DNA of 64,000 bases from Fen-1258 sp964441505. GTDB taxonomy: Bacteria; Bacteroidota; Ignavibacteria; Ignavibacteriales; Melioribacteraceae. The stretch is taken from assembly GCA_964441505.1 (NCBI GenBank), contig CAYTUV010000005.1, positions 1-64,000 on the forward strand, given 5' to 3'. Under the pieces are notes generated by a model, which was given only the letters and a program-made list of their open reading frames with translations, was not told the DNA's origin and searched no databases. Below are positions 46,014-53,493 of this stretch, in pieces (position 1 is the first letter of the stretch; each line of letters starts with the position of its first letter). The translations under genes were made by a program, and so were the position numbers.

Positions 46014-47018
46014 ATGAAAGACCTAGAAAAAAATATAGTTGCAAGAGCGGTTGCCCGCTTTGAGGAGGAAACTGGTTTTAGACTAGCAACCTACATAACG
46101 GATGAAAAAGTTGATCTCGTTTTAAGAGAGAAAGATTACGACCTCCAATTTAACGCTGAAGTAATTCCGCTAATAAATAAAATAAAATTGGGAATAATAA
46201 AGAACCGGCTGGATCAATTAGGAAATATTCCTCTTCTTATCACACTGATTGCAAATAATGAAACAACCGAGCTTCTGAGAAACATTGGTATTAATTTTAT
46301 CGATGTTGCCGGTAATGCGTATATCAAGGTTCCACCATTATATATAAACATAAAAGGACAAAAGATAACTATTGAAAAAAAACTTGCTGGTAACGCTACC
46401 GGCATATTCCAGACTGCTGGTTTGCAAATCATCTTTGCTCTATTGTGTAATCCAAAATTGGAAAAAAATCCTTATCGCGAAATTGCCGAGATGGCTAATG
46501 TCGCTCTAGGAACTGTTCAAGTGACAATGAAGTATTTGGAGAAACATGGATTTTTAATTAATGATAAAATCCAAGGTAAAAAACTCGTGAACAAGGATAA
46601 TTTGTTAAAAGAATGGGTCCTTGGATACCCGGAAAAATTAAAACCAAAATATTATGCCGGAAAATTCCAAATTGATAATCCTGAAATCATCAAAACTATT
46701 GATCTAAAATATTTCGGCGCTTTATTTGGAGGAGAAACTGCCGCAGCTCAATTAACAAATTATTTGCGTCCACTAATTCATACGGTTTATATTGGAGATA
46801 AATTAGGAGAGTTTATTCTAAGAAATCACTTAAAGAAAAACCCTAACGGAAATATTGAAGTAGTTAAGAAGTTTTGGAACTTTAATGATGATAATGAAAT
46901 TAAAAATATTGTTCCCACGATTCTAATTTATACTGATTTAATCATAACTGGTGATCCTAGAAACATTGAAACTGCCAACATAATTTATGAGAGAGAAATT
47001 GCTGGATATCTCAACTAA
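46014..47018 (+). CDS. AbiEi-like antitoxin, longer type (334 aa)
   Basis: The N-terminal half resembles a restriction-endonuclease-like/unknown domain (ending near TERLRNIGINFIDVAGNAY-type sequence). A helix-turn-helix follows: EIAEMANVALGTVQVTMKYL. The C-terminal half is typical of AbiEi-like proteins paired with large AbiEii-type nucleotidyltransferases. Its stop overlaps the toxin gene by 32 bp. The operator array lies just upstream. Confidence 0.72.
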   Translation: MKDLEKNIVARAVARFEEETGFRLATYITDEKVDLVLREKDYDLQFNAEVIPLINKIKLGIIKNRLDQLGNIPLLITLIANNETTELLRNIGINFIDVAGNAYIKVPPLYINIKGQKITIEKKLAGNATGIFQTAGLQIIFALLCNPKLEKNPYREIAEMANVALGTVQVTMKYLEKHGFLINDKIQGKKLVNKDNLLKEWVLGYPEKLKPKYYAGKFQIDNPEIIKTIDLKYFGALFGGETAAAQLTNYLRPLIHTVYIGDKLGEFILRNHLKKNPNGNIEVVKKFWNFNDDNEIKNIVPTILIYTDLIITGDPRNIETANIIYEREIAGYLN

Positions 47019-47853
47019 AATAAATCCATTTACTTTAGAAGTATTATCCTTAGTATCTAAGATCACCGGTTCCTTAAAAATGGATTTCTTTGTAATTGGT
47101 GCTACTGCACGTGACATTTTATTTCATCTCATTCATGGAATTAAAATACAAAGAGGAACAAACGATATCGATTTTAGCATGCGCGTAAAAAACTGGAATG
47201 ACTATACAAAACTCACTAACGCACTTTTGGAAAATAATTTTACACCTTCAAAAATCGTTCACAGATTTTCTTACAAAACTATTCCAAGTATAGATATTAT
47301 ACCGTTTGGAGAAATCTCTCTCACTTCGTTTACAATAAATTGGCCTGATAAAGAAGAAAAAGAAATGAGTGTAATGGGGTTCGAAGAATCTTTTCTTGAT
47401 TCAGAATCTGTTCGTATCCAGACTAATCCTCAGATCGATATCAAAATTGCTTCCACAAGAGGATTAGTTCTGATGAAGTTGATTTCATGGAAAGATGGTT
47501 TTCCATCACGTTCCCGTGATGCTATTGATATTCTTTACATTATAAAAAATTACATCGAAGCTGGAAATGCTGATCGGCTTCGCAAAGAGCATGACGATCT
47601 CGTAAATGACAAATTCGATTTTGAATTAACTGGTGCGATTTTATTGGGGCGTGACATTGCTAAACTTGCAAACGTACATACACTGAAACACTTACAAAAT
47701 ATACTAGAAGAAGAAATAAATAGTTCCGATAACTCAAACTTTATTGCAGATATGATGAGAGGCGAATATTTAATTTCTCATAGAGATGAAAAGATCATAC
47801 ATTATTCTAATCTTCTCAAAAATTTATTCAGTGGCCTGAAAGAATCACTTTAG
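46987..47853 (+). CDS. AbiEii-like nucleotidyltransferase toxin
   Basis: The nucleotidyltransferase motif VIGATARDILF and the metal pair TNDIDFSMRV are present, followed by SIDIIPFGEI and KLISWKDGFPSRSRDAIDIL. This fits the nucleotidyl transferase AbiEii/AbiGii group. It is a distant relative of the toxin at 44657, not a recent copy. A terminator hairpin follows at once. Confidence 0.8.
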   Translation: MREKLLDISTKINPFTLEVLSLVSKITGSLKMDFFVIGATARDILFHLIHGIKIQRGTNDIDFSMRVKNWNDYTKLTNALLENNFTPSKIVHRFSYKTIPSIDIIPFGEISLTSFTINWPDKEEKEMSVMGFEESFLDSESVRIQTNPQIDIKIASTRGLVLMKLISWKDGFPSRSRDAIDILYIIKNYIEAGNADRLRKEHDDLVNDKFDFELTGAILLGRDIAKLANVHTLKHLQNILEEEINSSDNSNFIADMMRGEYLISHRDEKIIHYSNLLKNLFSGLKESL

Positions 47854-47874
47854 GGAACGGTTTGTGACCGTTCC
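47854..47874 (+). terminator. Rho-independent terminator of the second AbiE pair
   Basis: GGAACGGT (47854-47861) pairs with ACCGTTCC (47867-47874), followed by GCTTTTTCT. A dispersed repeat (GTCCGCC ... GGCGG, about 47899-47918) comes next. Confidence 0.85.
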
Positions 47875-47935
47875 GCTTTTTCTAGGTGGTCAAGCCTGTC
47901 CGCCGCTCTGTGGCGGGAACCATTTTTTGACCGAT

Positions 47936-48325
47936 TCATTTCCTAATCTTCTCTACAATTTTTTCGCCGGTTCTACCAACAACGTACCCACCTAAACCAA
48001 TCTGCAAAAGTAACCATGCCTCATTGCTTAACCGGAATTTCAAAAAACCAAAACAATCACACACCACGAGAACGAGAAAAGTCAGCATCGTAATTGGTCT
48101 CCAATTTCTCTGAAGCCAGCTTTGTCCTTTCGCTTCAGCTTCTACAACACGGGATTGAGAATCCAATAACTTTGATTCATATTCCAATGCTTTACCTAAA
48201 AATTCGTTTTCAATTTTGGTCAACTCATTTTTGAGCTTTCCTCTCTCTTCATCCGTTGTAGTGAGATTGTCAATCAAATCCGTAATAGGTTTAACAATTC
48301 CGCTTAAAAAATCTAACACTCCCAT
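47936..48325 (-). CDS. Phage-type 3-helix holin
   Basis: ATG 48325 has AGGAGG at an ideal distance; longer frames have no SD. The C-terminal half contains WLQRNWRPITMLTFLVLVVC, then a second helix and GLGGYVVGRTGEKIVEKI. This is the signature of the GTA/phage holin_3TM family. It is third in a minus-strand cassette with the small helix-coil protein and the M15 peptidase, the usual lysis grouping. Confidence 0.85.
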   Translation of the reverse strand: MGVLDFLSGIVKPITDLIDNLTTTDEERGKLKNELTKIENEFLGKALEYESKLLDSQSRVVEAEAKGQSWLQRNWRPITMLTFLVLVVCDCFGFLKFRLSNEAWLLLQIGLGGYVVGRTGEKIVEKIRK

Positions 48326-48326
48326 T

Positions 48327-48587
48327 TTAACCTCCTTGTTTATCTGAAAGCTGGTTGCTGAATGCTGATAGCTTAATATTGTAAATCTCTCGAATAATAT
48401 TTTTTTCGACTTCACTTAACTTGTTATGAATATCCTCAAACCGGGATAAATAGTTTTTCTCGATCGAGGATGATTTCTTTTTCTCTTCATCAATATCTTT
48501 CTCAATCCGTTTTATCCTGGCCCAGAATAAAAGATTAACAAGACTTAACAATCCGCCAATAATCCATAAATAAATATTCTCATTCAT
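48327..48587 (-). CDS. Small membrane/coiled-coil protein of the lysis cassette
   Basis: ATG 48587 starts one N-terminal membrane helix (IYLWIIGGLLSLVNLLFWARI) followed by a charged coiled coil. Such proteins often sit between endolysin and holin genes and may act as spanin-like or accessory proteins. No family is assigned. Confidence 0.6.
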   Translation of the reverse strand: MNENIYLWIIGGLLSLVNLLFWARIKRIEKDIDEEKKKSSSIEKNYLSRFEDIHNKLSEVEKNIIREIYNIKLSAFSNQLSDKQGG

Positions 48588-48594
48588 CTTATTC

Positions 48595-49077
48595 TCAACT
48601 CTCAATTCTCAATTCGCCATTCAGTTTTTCATAGATTGTTTTCCCATAAACCTTTTTCGAAATCATCAAATCTTTTCGATTCAATTCACCATTGTATGAA
48701 ACATGAATCCACTTCCCGAATTCGAAAATCAATTGATCAAAAGTGAAATGCACATGAATCAAATTAAACACATCCACCAATCCCATCGAGGGCACGAATA
48801 AATCCGCAGCTTTACCTTCGAGATGTTGAGAATTCGATCTTCCGCCGACAGCAACATTTACATCGAAAGAACGAAATCCGGAGTTAATAATTATTGGAGA
48901 GCTGATCAGATCTCTGAGCGGCTGTAGAACATTTACGCACAGTGACCGCAGATTTTCAGTCTGTTTCTCGTTGGGATCGTTTTTATAACCATGTCTTTCC
49001 GCAGCTTGACTAATAATGAATTCATCTAAATTGAAATTCTTAGATAGTTTTATGCTGGATGATGTCGAATCGTTCAT
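48595..49077 (-). CDS. M15-type peptidase (endolysin-like)
   Basis: ATG 49077 is preferred, with AAGGAAAG upstream. The M15A zinc motifs are visible: NSQHLEGKAADLF (His and Asp) and the final IHVSY (His). The preceding INSGFRSFDVN loop is typical. It should cut peptidoglycan cross-bridges. It is first in the cassette peptidase - helix-coil protein - holin. Confidence 0.87.
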   Translation of the reverse strand: MNDSTSSSIKLSKNFNLDEFIISQAAERHGYKNDPNEKQTENLRSLCVNVLQPLRDLISSPIIINSGFRSFDVNVAVGGRSNSQHLEGKAADLFVPSMGLVDVFNLIHVHFTFDQLIFEFGKWIHVSYNGELNRKDLMISKKVYGKTIYEKLNGELRIES

Positions 49078-49206
49078 TTCTTCTTTCCTTAATAAGTTCC
49101 ACATCTAAAATCCCGATTCGCGATTACAAACTCACTGTACATTTTATGCAGTAAATAAAGATTTCTATTATGCGACAAACCTTTTGTGAGGGTCTCAATT
49201 CAACTT

Positions 49207-49401
49207 GCCCCGTGAAATTATTTAATATGGATTCATAGCTTAGCCAGCGACGATCAATATGCTGTCCAATGTGAGATTAATTGTAAGGAATATTTCACGG
49301 GGTCAACATGTGACAGCCAGTGTTACATAAAGAACATTATGCTAAAGTCTTTGTGTAGTCCCAACAAAAACTTTGTAGTTCTGTCATTTCAGCATAATGT
49401 T
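49207..49401. other. Two consecutive long hairpins in a noncoding gap
   Basis: In the 49078-49637 gap, CCCCGTGAAAT (49208-49218) pairs with ATTTCACGGGG (49292-49302), and AACATTATGCT (49333-49343) pairs with AGCATAATGTT (49391-49401). The second hairpin also has inner arms AAAGT/ACTTT and TTTGT/ACAAA. Further on, CCTTATATAAA occurs twice and GTGGGCG/CGCCCAC forms another stem near 49505-49534. The region looks like structured RNA or a processed DNA site. No gene is seen. Confidence 0.5.
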
Positions 49402-49637
49402 GCCTTATATAAACTCGGCACCTAACATGATCGCCTCATCATACATTTTCGAACTGTCAAACGATCATAACATTTTCGATGCTAACCTTATATAAATTCC
49501 AGTCGTGGGCGGCTCGTGCACTCGACACGCCCACTCCTTAATCGTATCATAAAATTATCAACGACACAATTTTTGAAACTCACTTAATATTTCCTCTATT
49601 CTGATAACAAAAGAAAACAAACAATAAACATCGAGCG

Positions 49638-50219
49638 TTGCACTCATTTCAGATAACAGTTAAATTTTCTCAAAAAAGAAAAATCATTTTGTTGAACGAA
49701 GTGAAATCCCGCCATGCGGGAAAATGTAAATTATTCTTGCTCATATTCATGATCTTACTCTCAACGCAGTTGCTCGGTCAAAATCCAAACTTTTCATATC
49801 CGTATAACTATTCAAGAATAGTTTTTGTATCCCGTGTAATTGATGGTGATACATTTGTTCTTTCAGATTCCCAACGTGTAAGAATGCTTGGTGTTGATTG
49901 CCCGGAGATTGCCAGACAGAATAAACCGACAGAATCATTCTCAAAAGAAGCATTTGAAAAAACTAAATCATTAATCGAGCACAAAACTGTTAAGCTGACA
50001 TTCGATGGAAAAGCATTCGATATTTTCGGAAGGTTACTCACTTACGTTTGGTTGACAAATTCTAAAGGAAAAGATTCTGTTTTTGTGCAAACTGAACTTC
50101 TTAAAAATGGATTAGCAAGAATCAGTTATTACACAAAAGAGAAACGCTACTACAGTTTATTCTACAATCTCAGAAACACAGCAAGAAAAAATAAACTTGG
50201 TATTTGGCGTCATGAATAA
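49638..50219 (+). CDS. Thermonuclease-like (SNase) exported nuclease
   Basis: The core is an SNase domain: VIDGDTFVLSDSQRVRMLGVDCPE, then FDIFGRLLTYVWL and KLGIW. The catalytic Asp, Arg and Glu positions are recognisable. A signal-like helix (KLFLLIFMILLSTQLLG) precedes it. The start is uncertain (TTG 49638, or TTG/GTG near 49690-49702), because the early coding part includes a palindromic repeat CCCGCCATGCGGG. It probably degrades extracellular or incoming DNA. Confidence 0.82.
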   Translation: MHSFQITVKFSQKRKIILLNEVKSRHAGKCKLFLLIFMILLSTQLLGQNPNFSYPYNYSRIVFVSRVIDGDTFVLSDSQRVRMLGVDCPEIARQNKPTESFSKEAFEKTKSLIEHKTVKLTFDGKAFDIFGRLLTYVWLTNSKGKDSVFVQTELLKNGLARISYYTKEKRYYSLFYNLRNTARKNKLGIWRHE

Positions 50220-50508
50220 ATCGCACGGTCATTCTGACCCTGAGCTTGTCGAAGGGGCAGAATCTCTAAACCTGAATTTGAAAATTATTCTTTCGAATCC
50301 ACTCTTCAAGACATTTCAATCCTATGGATTGATCAATGAATTGGTCCTTCGAAATTTGCAAATCAAATCTGAATACCTGGAATTACGAAAGACTCACGAC
50401 CAGATCTCAGCAATCTTTATTCTCTCAGAAAAATATCATCGTTCATACGATTCAATTAATACAATCTTGTTCCGTAAACGGAATACAAAACCAGTATCGA
50501 ATTTCTAA
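50212..50508 (+). CDS. Small protein, N terminus encoded by a dispersed repeat
   Basis: It overlaps the nuclease stop by 8 bp. Residues ~7-15 (HSDPELVEG) come from a well-known dispersed repeat. The rest (LINELVLRNLQIKSEYLELR, ILSEKYHRSYDSINTILFRK) looks like a genuine helical protein with an HTH-like end. The function is unknown. Confidence 0.5.
   Translation: MNKSHGHSDPELVEGAESLNLNLKIILSNPLFKTFQSYGLINELVLRNLQIKSEYLELRKTHDQISAIFILSEKYHRSYDSINTILFRKRNTKPVSNF
50231..50263. repeat. Dispersed palindromic repeat unit
   Basis: ATTCTGACCC ... GGGCAGAAT pairs around TGAGCTTGTCGAAG, a repeat that recurs in many bacterial genomes. Here it lies inside the start of a coding sequence. Related units are found at 17335-17390 and 53576-53608. 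Confidence 0.75.
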
Positions 50509-50724
50509 AAATTCTACATTCTACACTGTTTTCTTTCCCTCATCCAACCAGCCCCAAATAAGCCTATAAAAGGCATGTTCCAAGCCATAGCATTTTACAT
50601 TTATCTACTCACGGTTGCCGATTCACTTTTCACATTTCTTACTTGCACAAATGTACAGTGAACCCTTTAATGATGTTCACTAAAATTACTATCGTAATTC
50701 ATAACTTTATAAGGAGTACTTATC

Positions 50725-51408
50725 ATGGCTATCCTATCTGGAAATGTGATCGGTAATATGAAAGGTAAACTCGGTAACCTTTCTGCAAGAACCGTTGACG
50801 GAAGAACCATTATGGCAGCTAGACCATCGAGTTTCAATGCTAGCCAAGACCCGGCTTCTCTTGAAGTCAGAGCGAAATTTGCTGTTACAGCTAATTTCTC
50901 TAAAAATGTATTGTCTCTTGCAACCCTTGAAGAAATCTGGACGAAAGTAAAAGCATCCGGAATGTCGGTATTCAACACTGTCTTCAAAAAGAACTTTGCA
51001 TATTCTTCAACAGAAAGACCAACCGAGCAGAATTTTCTCACTCCGGAAGGTTTTCCTTTAGCGATTACAACCGCTGCAGTAGATACTGATAAAATTACTG
51101 GAACTCTTCCTGCATTGAACACTGCATCGGTCTTTGGCGTTGATGAAGTAAATCTTTCCGCAAATGCTTTAGTCTGTTTCTATGATCCAATTTCTGAAAC
51201 AGATGATCCGTTCAAGATCATCTCACTTTCAAAAGAAGTTTCGAACTTCAATTTCACACAGACATACAGTTTGCAGATGGATTTCAATGTTTTGCAAGAA
51301 GCTGTTGCCGGCAAATACCGACACAGTATTCTTTATGTGTGTGTTGCTACCAAAACTGCTGAAGGTAAGATTGTTCAGAATTCCGCAACCTTCACCAAAC
51401 TCATCTAA
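50725..51408 (+). CDS. Unknown 227-aa protein, possibly DUF6266-like
   Basis: AAGGAG lies before the ATG. The N terminus MAILSGNVIGNMKGKLGNLS followed by ARTVDGRTIMAARPSSFNAS resembles DUF6266-type proteins common in Bacteroidota. The C-terminal ~110 residues look like beta-rich strands of a structural protein. It is a single gene, ended by the hairpin at 51419. A role in phage-like or surface structures is only a guess. Confidence 0.65.
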   Translation: MAILSGNVIGNMKGKLGNLSARTVDGRTIMAARPSSFNASQDPASLEVRAKFAVTANFSKNVLSLATLEEIWTKVKASGMSVFNTVFKKNFAYSSTERPTEQNFLTPEGFPLAITTAAVDTDKITGTLPALNTASVFGVDEVNLSANALVCFYDPISETDDPFKIISLSKEVSNFNFTQTYSLQMDFNVLQEAVAGKYRHSILYVCVATKTAEGKIVQNSATFTKLI

Positions 51409-51418
51409 TTCTTAAATC

Positions 51419-51440
51419 ATGGGCGACTCACGTCGCCCAT
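51419..51440 (+). terminator. Hairpin after the 227-aa gene
   Basis: ATGGGCGAC (51419-51427) pairs perfectly with GTCGCCCAT (51432-51440) with a TCAC loop. No strong T-tract follows, so termination is likely but not certain. Confidence 0.6.
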
Positions 51441-51468
51441 ATCTATAAAACTATGCGCTCTGATTCGG

Positions 51469-51676
51469 CCTGCCCGGCGTATTTTGACGGGCTCATTCAC
51501 TTCATTCCATTTCGATTCACTCACTCGTTAAATTGTTAAACGCTACATAAAAACTGTTCGGTTTGAAAAGCAAAACCTCCCAGCTTTTAACCATTCCGCA
51601 ACAAATAAACTCATTCGCTCACTTCATTACATTCCACTACATTCGCTTGCCCAGTGTAGTTTAACGGGTTCATTCG
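51469..51676. repeat. Two diverged copies of a ~30-bp dispersed repeat
   Basis: 51469-51497 and 51646-51676 are related (TGCCCGGCGTATTTTGACGG versus TGCCCAGTGTAGTTTAACGG, each followed by GTTCATTC or GCTCATTC). The first retains a GCCCG/CGGGC stem. No gene is supported between 51441 and 51917. Confidence 0.6.
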
Positions 51677-51917
51677 CGTCACAAAGCGTAAACCTGTTCC
51701 GATGAAAAGAGGGATCTACTTTCAGTTCGGTCAATAATTTTTCATCAAGAACATTCAAAAATATTTCCCTCATAAAGAACGAACGCAAATTATTCGTTTG
51801 TCTCTTGCTCACACTTTTTGGTTCAAAAAGATGTGCCAATTTCCAAACTCATAAATTGCTTAAAGCAACTTCATTTCCCAATTGTTTGATTCACTTCGTT
51901 CATTCTAAGACATCATA

Positions 51918-52119
51918 ATTTTGCCCGCATGTAAACAAGCTTAGTGTTATTCGAATCTTGGTAGTCAATCGGGGCAAGGGTATATGAAACTCCCCCGATC
52001 ACCATTTTAAATATTTCAAAGTTATTCGGGGTTCGCCCTTGCCTTGAATTATCATCTTTTCTTACACCATCATGGTAACAAGTCATTTTTTCGCAAGAGC
52101 GTGACTAAGCGGGCAAAAT
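51918..52119. promoter_or_regulatory. 200-nt nested palindrome upstream of the ArdC-like operon
   Basis: Three nested arm pairs are seen: ATTTTGCCCGC (51918-51928) with GCGGGCAAAAT (52109-52119); GGCAAGGG (51973-51980) with CCCTTGCC (52036-52043); and CCCCGA (51993-51998) with TCGGGG (52026-52031). The outer stem can extend through TTAGT/ACTAA with a bulge. The structure ends 31 bp before the small gene at 52150. Such folding in single-stranded DNA could form a promoter, as in leading regions of conjugative plasmids. Confidence 0.5.
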
Positions 52120-52149
52120 ATGTTTTTTAACGGCGTAAAAGGTTAGGTC

Positions 52150-52362
52150 GTGGCATCTGCAATAGTTCATTATTCAAAAAGGCACAAAGGTTTTCTTGTT
52201 CGGTTAATTCAATCAAAAGAAAAATTCTTTGTTAATGTATTTACTCAGTCAGGTTCACTTCATTCACAATCATTCAAAACATATTCATCCGCAAATATTT
52301 TCTTAAATGCTTTTATCAAATCACTTCCGCCACAAAGACGGCGGGCAAGTAAAAAATCTTAA
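52150..52362 (+). CDS. Small basic protein before ardC-like gene
   Basis: GTG start with AGG upstream. The 70 residues (IVHYSKRHKGFLVRLIQSKE and FKTYSSANIFLNAFIKSLPP) are basic and look like a genuine small protein. The last residues overlap a dispersed GC-rich repeat (PPQRRRASKK). The next gene starts 14 bp downstream. Family unknown. Confidence 0.55.
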   Translation: MASAIVHYSKRHKGFLVRLIQSKEKFFVNVFTQSGSLHSQSFKTYSSANIFLNAFIKSLPPQRRRASKKS

Positions 52363-52375
52363 AGGAGTTCAAGCC

Positions 52376-52783
52376 ATGTTATCAGAAGAACAAAAACAGC
52401 AGAAAAGACAAGAGAAAAAAGAGAAGATCATCCGCATTCGTAAAACTCTTTCAGAGATGACGGAAGAACAACGCCAAGCCGTAGCCGATAAATTTGGCAT
52501 TGTTACAGTTGAAGGGCATTTATTAACACCTCACAATCAATGTTTTCTTGTTGCTCAATCGGAAATCAATTTCACTATTGTTGGCGGATTTCAGCAATGG
52601 AAGAAAGCTGGAAGGGTTGTTCGCAAAGGTGAACACGGTTTCTTAATCTTTGTTCCATCAAAAACAAAACAAAAAGAAAATTCTGAAATGATATCGGATG
52701 AGGAGGACATTCGCTTTTTTACTGCAACGGTCTTTGATATTTCTCAAACGGAAATTATTTCACAACAACAAGAAGCCGCTTAG
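52376..52783 (+). CDS. ArdC-like single-stranded-DNA-binding anti-restriction protein
   Basis: ATG 52376 has AAAGGAG upstream. The protein contains the ArdC N-terminal (DUF1738-like) pattern: FLVAQSEINFTIVGGFQQWK, a KAGRVVRKGEHG turn and an FTATVFDISQTE end. ArdC proteins bind single-stranded DNA and protect incoming elements from restriction. Only this domain is present; the C-terminal metallopeptidase of full ArdC is missing. Confidence 0.8.
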   Translation: MLSEEQKQQKRQEKKEKIIRIRKTLSEMTEEQRQAVADKFGIVTVEGHLLTPHNQCFLVAQSEINFTIVGGFQQWKKAGRVVRKGEHGFLIFVPSKTKQKENSEMISDEEDIRFFTATVFDISQTEIISQQQEAA

Positions 52784-52792
52784 GTGGCTTCT
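52771..52792 (+). terminator. Hairpin terminator at the end of the ardC-like gene
   Basis: AGAAGCC (52771-52777) pairs with GGCTTCT (52786-52792), followed by CTTT. The stem overlaps the stop codon region. Confidence 0.65.
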
Positions 52793-52811
52793 CTTTAAAA
52801 AAGTAACAAAA

Positions 52812-53036
52812 ATGAAATTACATGAATTCGCATCGTCATTGGTTAGTAAAAACAATTTCATAAAAGCATCTTTCGGTGGATTTCAAGGAATCTGAAAGAC
52901 ACGCACAGCTACCGAATTAATTATCGGTACTTATTAAGATTTGAATTGCTCAAAACCAATTCTCATCATTGATAATGAAAAAAGTTCTCGCTTCTTAATC
53001 TCAATTTTCAAGAAAGCCGGAGGAATCCGGCTTTAA
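52812..53036 (+). pseudogene. P-loop ATPase fragment broken by stop codons
   Basis: From ATG 52812 the frame reads MKLHEFASSLVSKNNFIKAS then FGGFQG, where a Walker A GSGKT would follow. Instead there is GI and a TGA (52893-52895), then KTRTATELIIGTY, a TAA (52935-52937), then KPILIIDNEKSSRFL. The downstream pieces match phage-type AAA ATPases in the same frame. The gene is decayed at the ATP-binding loop and truncated. Confidence 0.7.
53013..53034 (+). terminator. Strong hairpin with GGAA loop
   Basis: AAAGCCGGA (53013-53021) pairs with TCCGGCTTT (53026-53034) around GGAA. It ends the decayed ATPase fragment. Between here and the tRNA only the arm repeat and the tRNA terminator are recognised. 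Confidence 0.65.
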
Positions 53037-53297
53037 TAATTCGGCGAAGCTCAGTCATAATTTATGTGTGTCATAGTTTTACACAAAAACTCCGCCACCT
53101 ACAAAAATTTCGCCTTCACCCCTTTAGATTTTGTTTTCTCTTTTTACATTAATTCAGTAAATTGATACTAGAATTCAAAAATGTTCATTAAAAATCTGTT
53201 AATAGTCCAGCATAAGTTCAAGGAGAAAGATTAAATAATTCTTTTGAATTGGCTAAAACGCGGACTAAAAAAAATCGTAGTGCTATGTGTTATGAAA

Positions 53298-53318
53298 GTA
53301 CATACAAAATACATACAC
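53298..53318. repeat. Candidate integrase arm site (right copy)
   Basis: It matches 13046-13066 in 20 of 21 positions, in the same orientation, and lies inside the element 81 bp from the right core repeat. Confidence 0.5.
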
Positions 53319-53360
53319 GGATAGACAAAGATAAGCGGGAATTTCTGTCAACCAGAAAAC

Positions 53361-53397
53361 AAAAAAGCCCGATTAAGAATTATAATCGAGCTTTTTT
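53361..53397 (-). terminator. Terminator of the reconstituted tRNA-Thr gene
   Basis: AAAAAAGCCCGATTA (53361-53375) pairs with TAATCGAGCTTTTTT (53383-53397), with one G-T pair. On the minus strand it directly follows the tRNA. It parallels the hairpin at 12918-12950, so the element supplies a replacement terminator. Confidence 0.75.
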
Positions 53398-53398
53398 A

Positions 53399-53442
53399 GA
53401 GCTGGCTATGGGACTCGAACCCGCGACCTGCTGATTACAAAT
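53399..53442. repeat. Right attachment-site repeat
   Basis: It is identical over 44 bp to 12954-12997 and lies within the intact tRNA-Thr gene. The boundary with host DNA is the tRNA 5' half at 53443-53472. Confidence 0.9.
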
Positions 53443-53472
53443 CAGCTGCTCTACCAACTGAGCTAAGCCAGC
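53400..53472 (-). tRNA. tRNA-Thr (anticodon UGU)
   Basis: The minus strand folds as a full cloverleaf. Acceptor GCTGGCT pairs with AGCCAGC, the D arm contains GCTCAGTTGGTAGAGC, and the anticodon stem is CTGAT/ATCAG with loop TTTGTAA (anticodon TGT). The T arm is GCGGGTTCGAGTCCCAT-like. CCA is not encoded. Its 3' half is supplied by the integrated element. Confidence 0.95.
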
Positions 53473-53493
53473 ATAAAAAAACATTTCAAAAAA

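Larger units (their letters stand above)
12954..53442. mobile_element. tRNA-Thr integrated element of about 40.5 kb (ICE/IME-like)
   Basis: A 44-bp direct repeat at 12954-12997 and 53399-53442 equals the 3' half of the tRNA-Thr gene at the right end, the normal footprint of site-specific integration. Inside are a tyrosine integrase near the left end, a second integrase, a primase-helicase, an excisionase-like HTH protein, an RteC-like protein, a VirD4/HerA-like ATPase, an ArdC-like protein, two AbiE-type toxin-antitoxin pairs, and a large cargo operon. No relaxase or full mating-pore set was recognised, so self-transfer is not supported. Confidence 0.85.

Noticed and set aside
51627..51839. 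Minus-strand open frame of 70 codons
   Set aside because: It begins within a diverged dispersed repeat, lacks an SD and has no family resemblance.
53249..53434. Plus-strand open frame of 61 codons near the right end
   Set aside because: Its end is the tRNA terminator and tRNA sequence, and it contains the arm-type repeat; no protein family resemblance.
12954..53442. Relaxase, VirB-type mating-pore genes or phage capsid/terminase genes
   Set aside because: Looked for on both strands among all long frames; none shows the expected motifs, so neither a full ICE nor a prophage is claimed.
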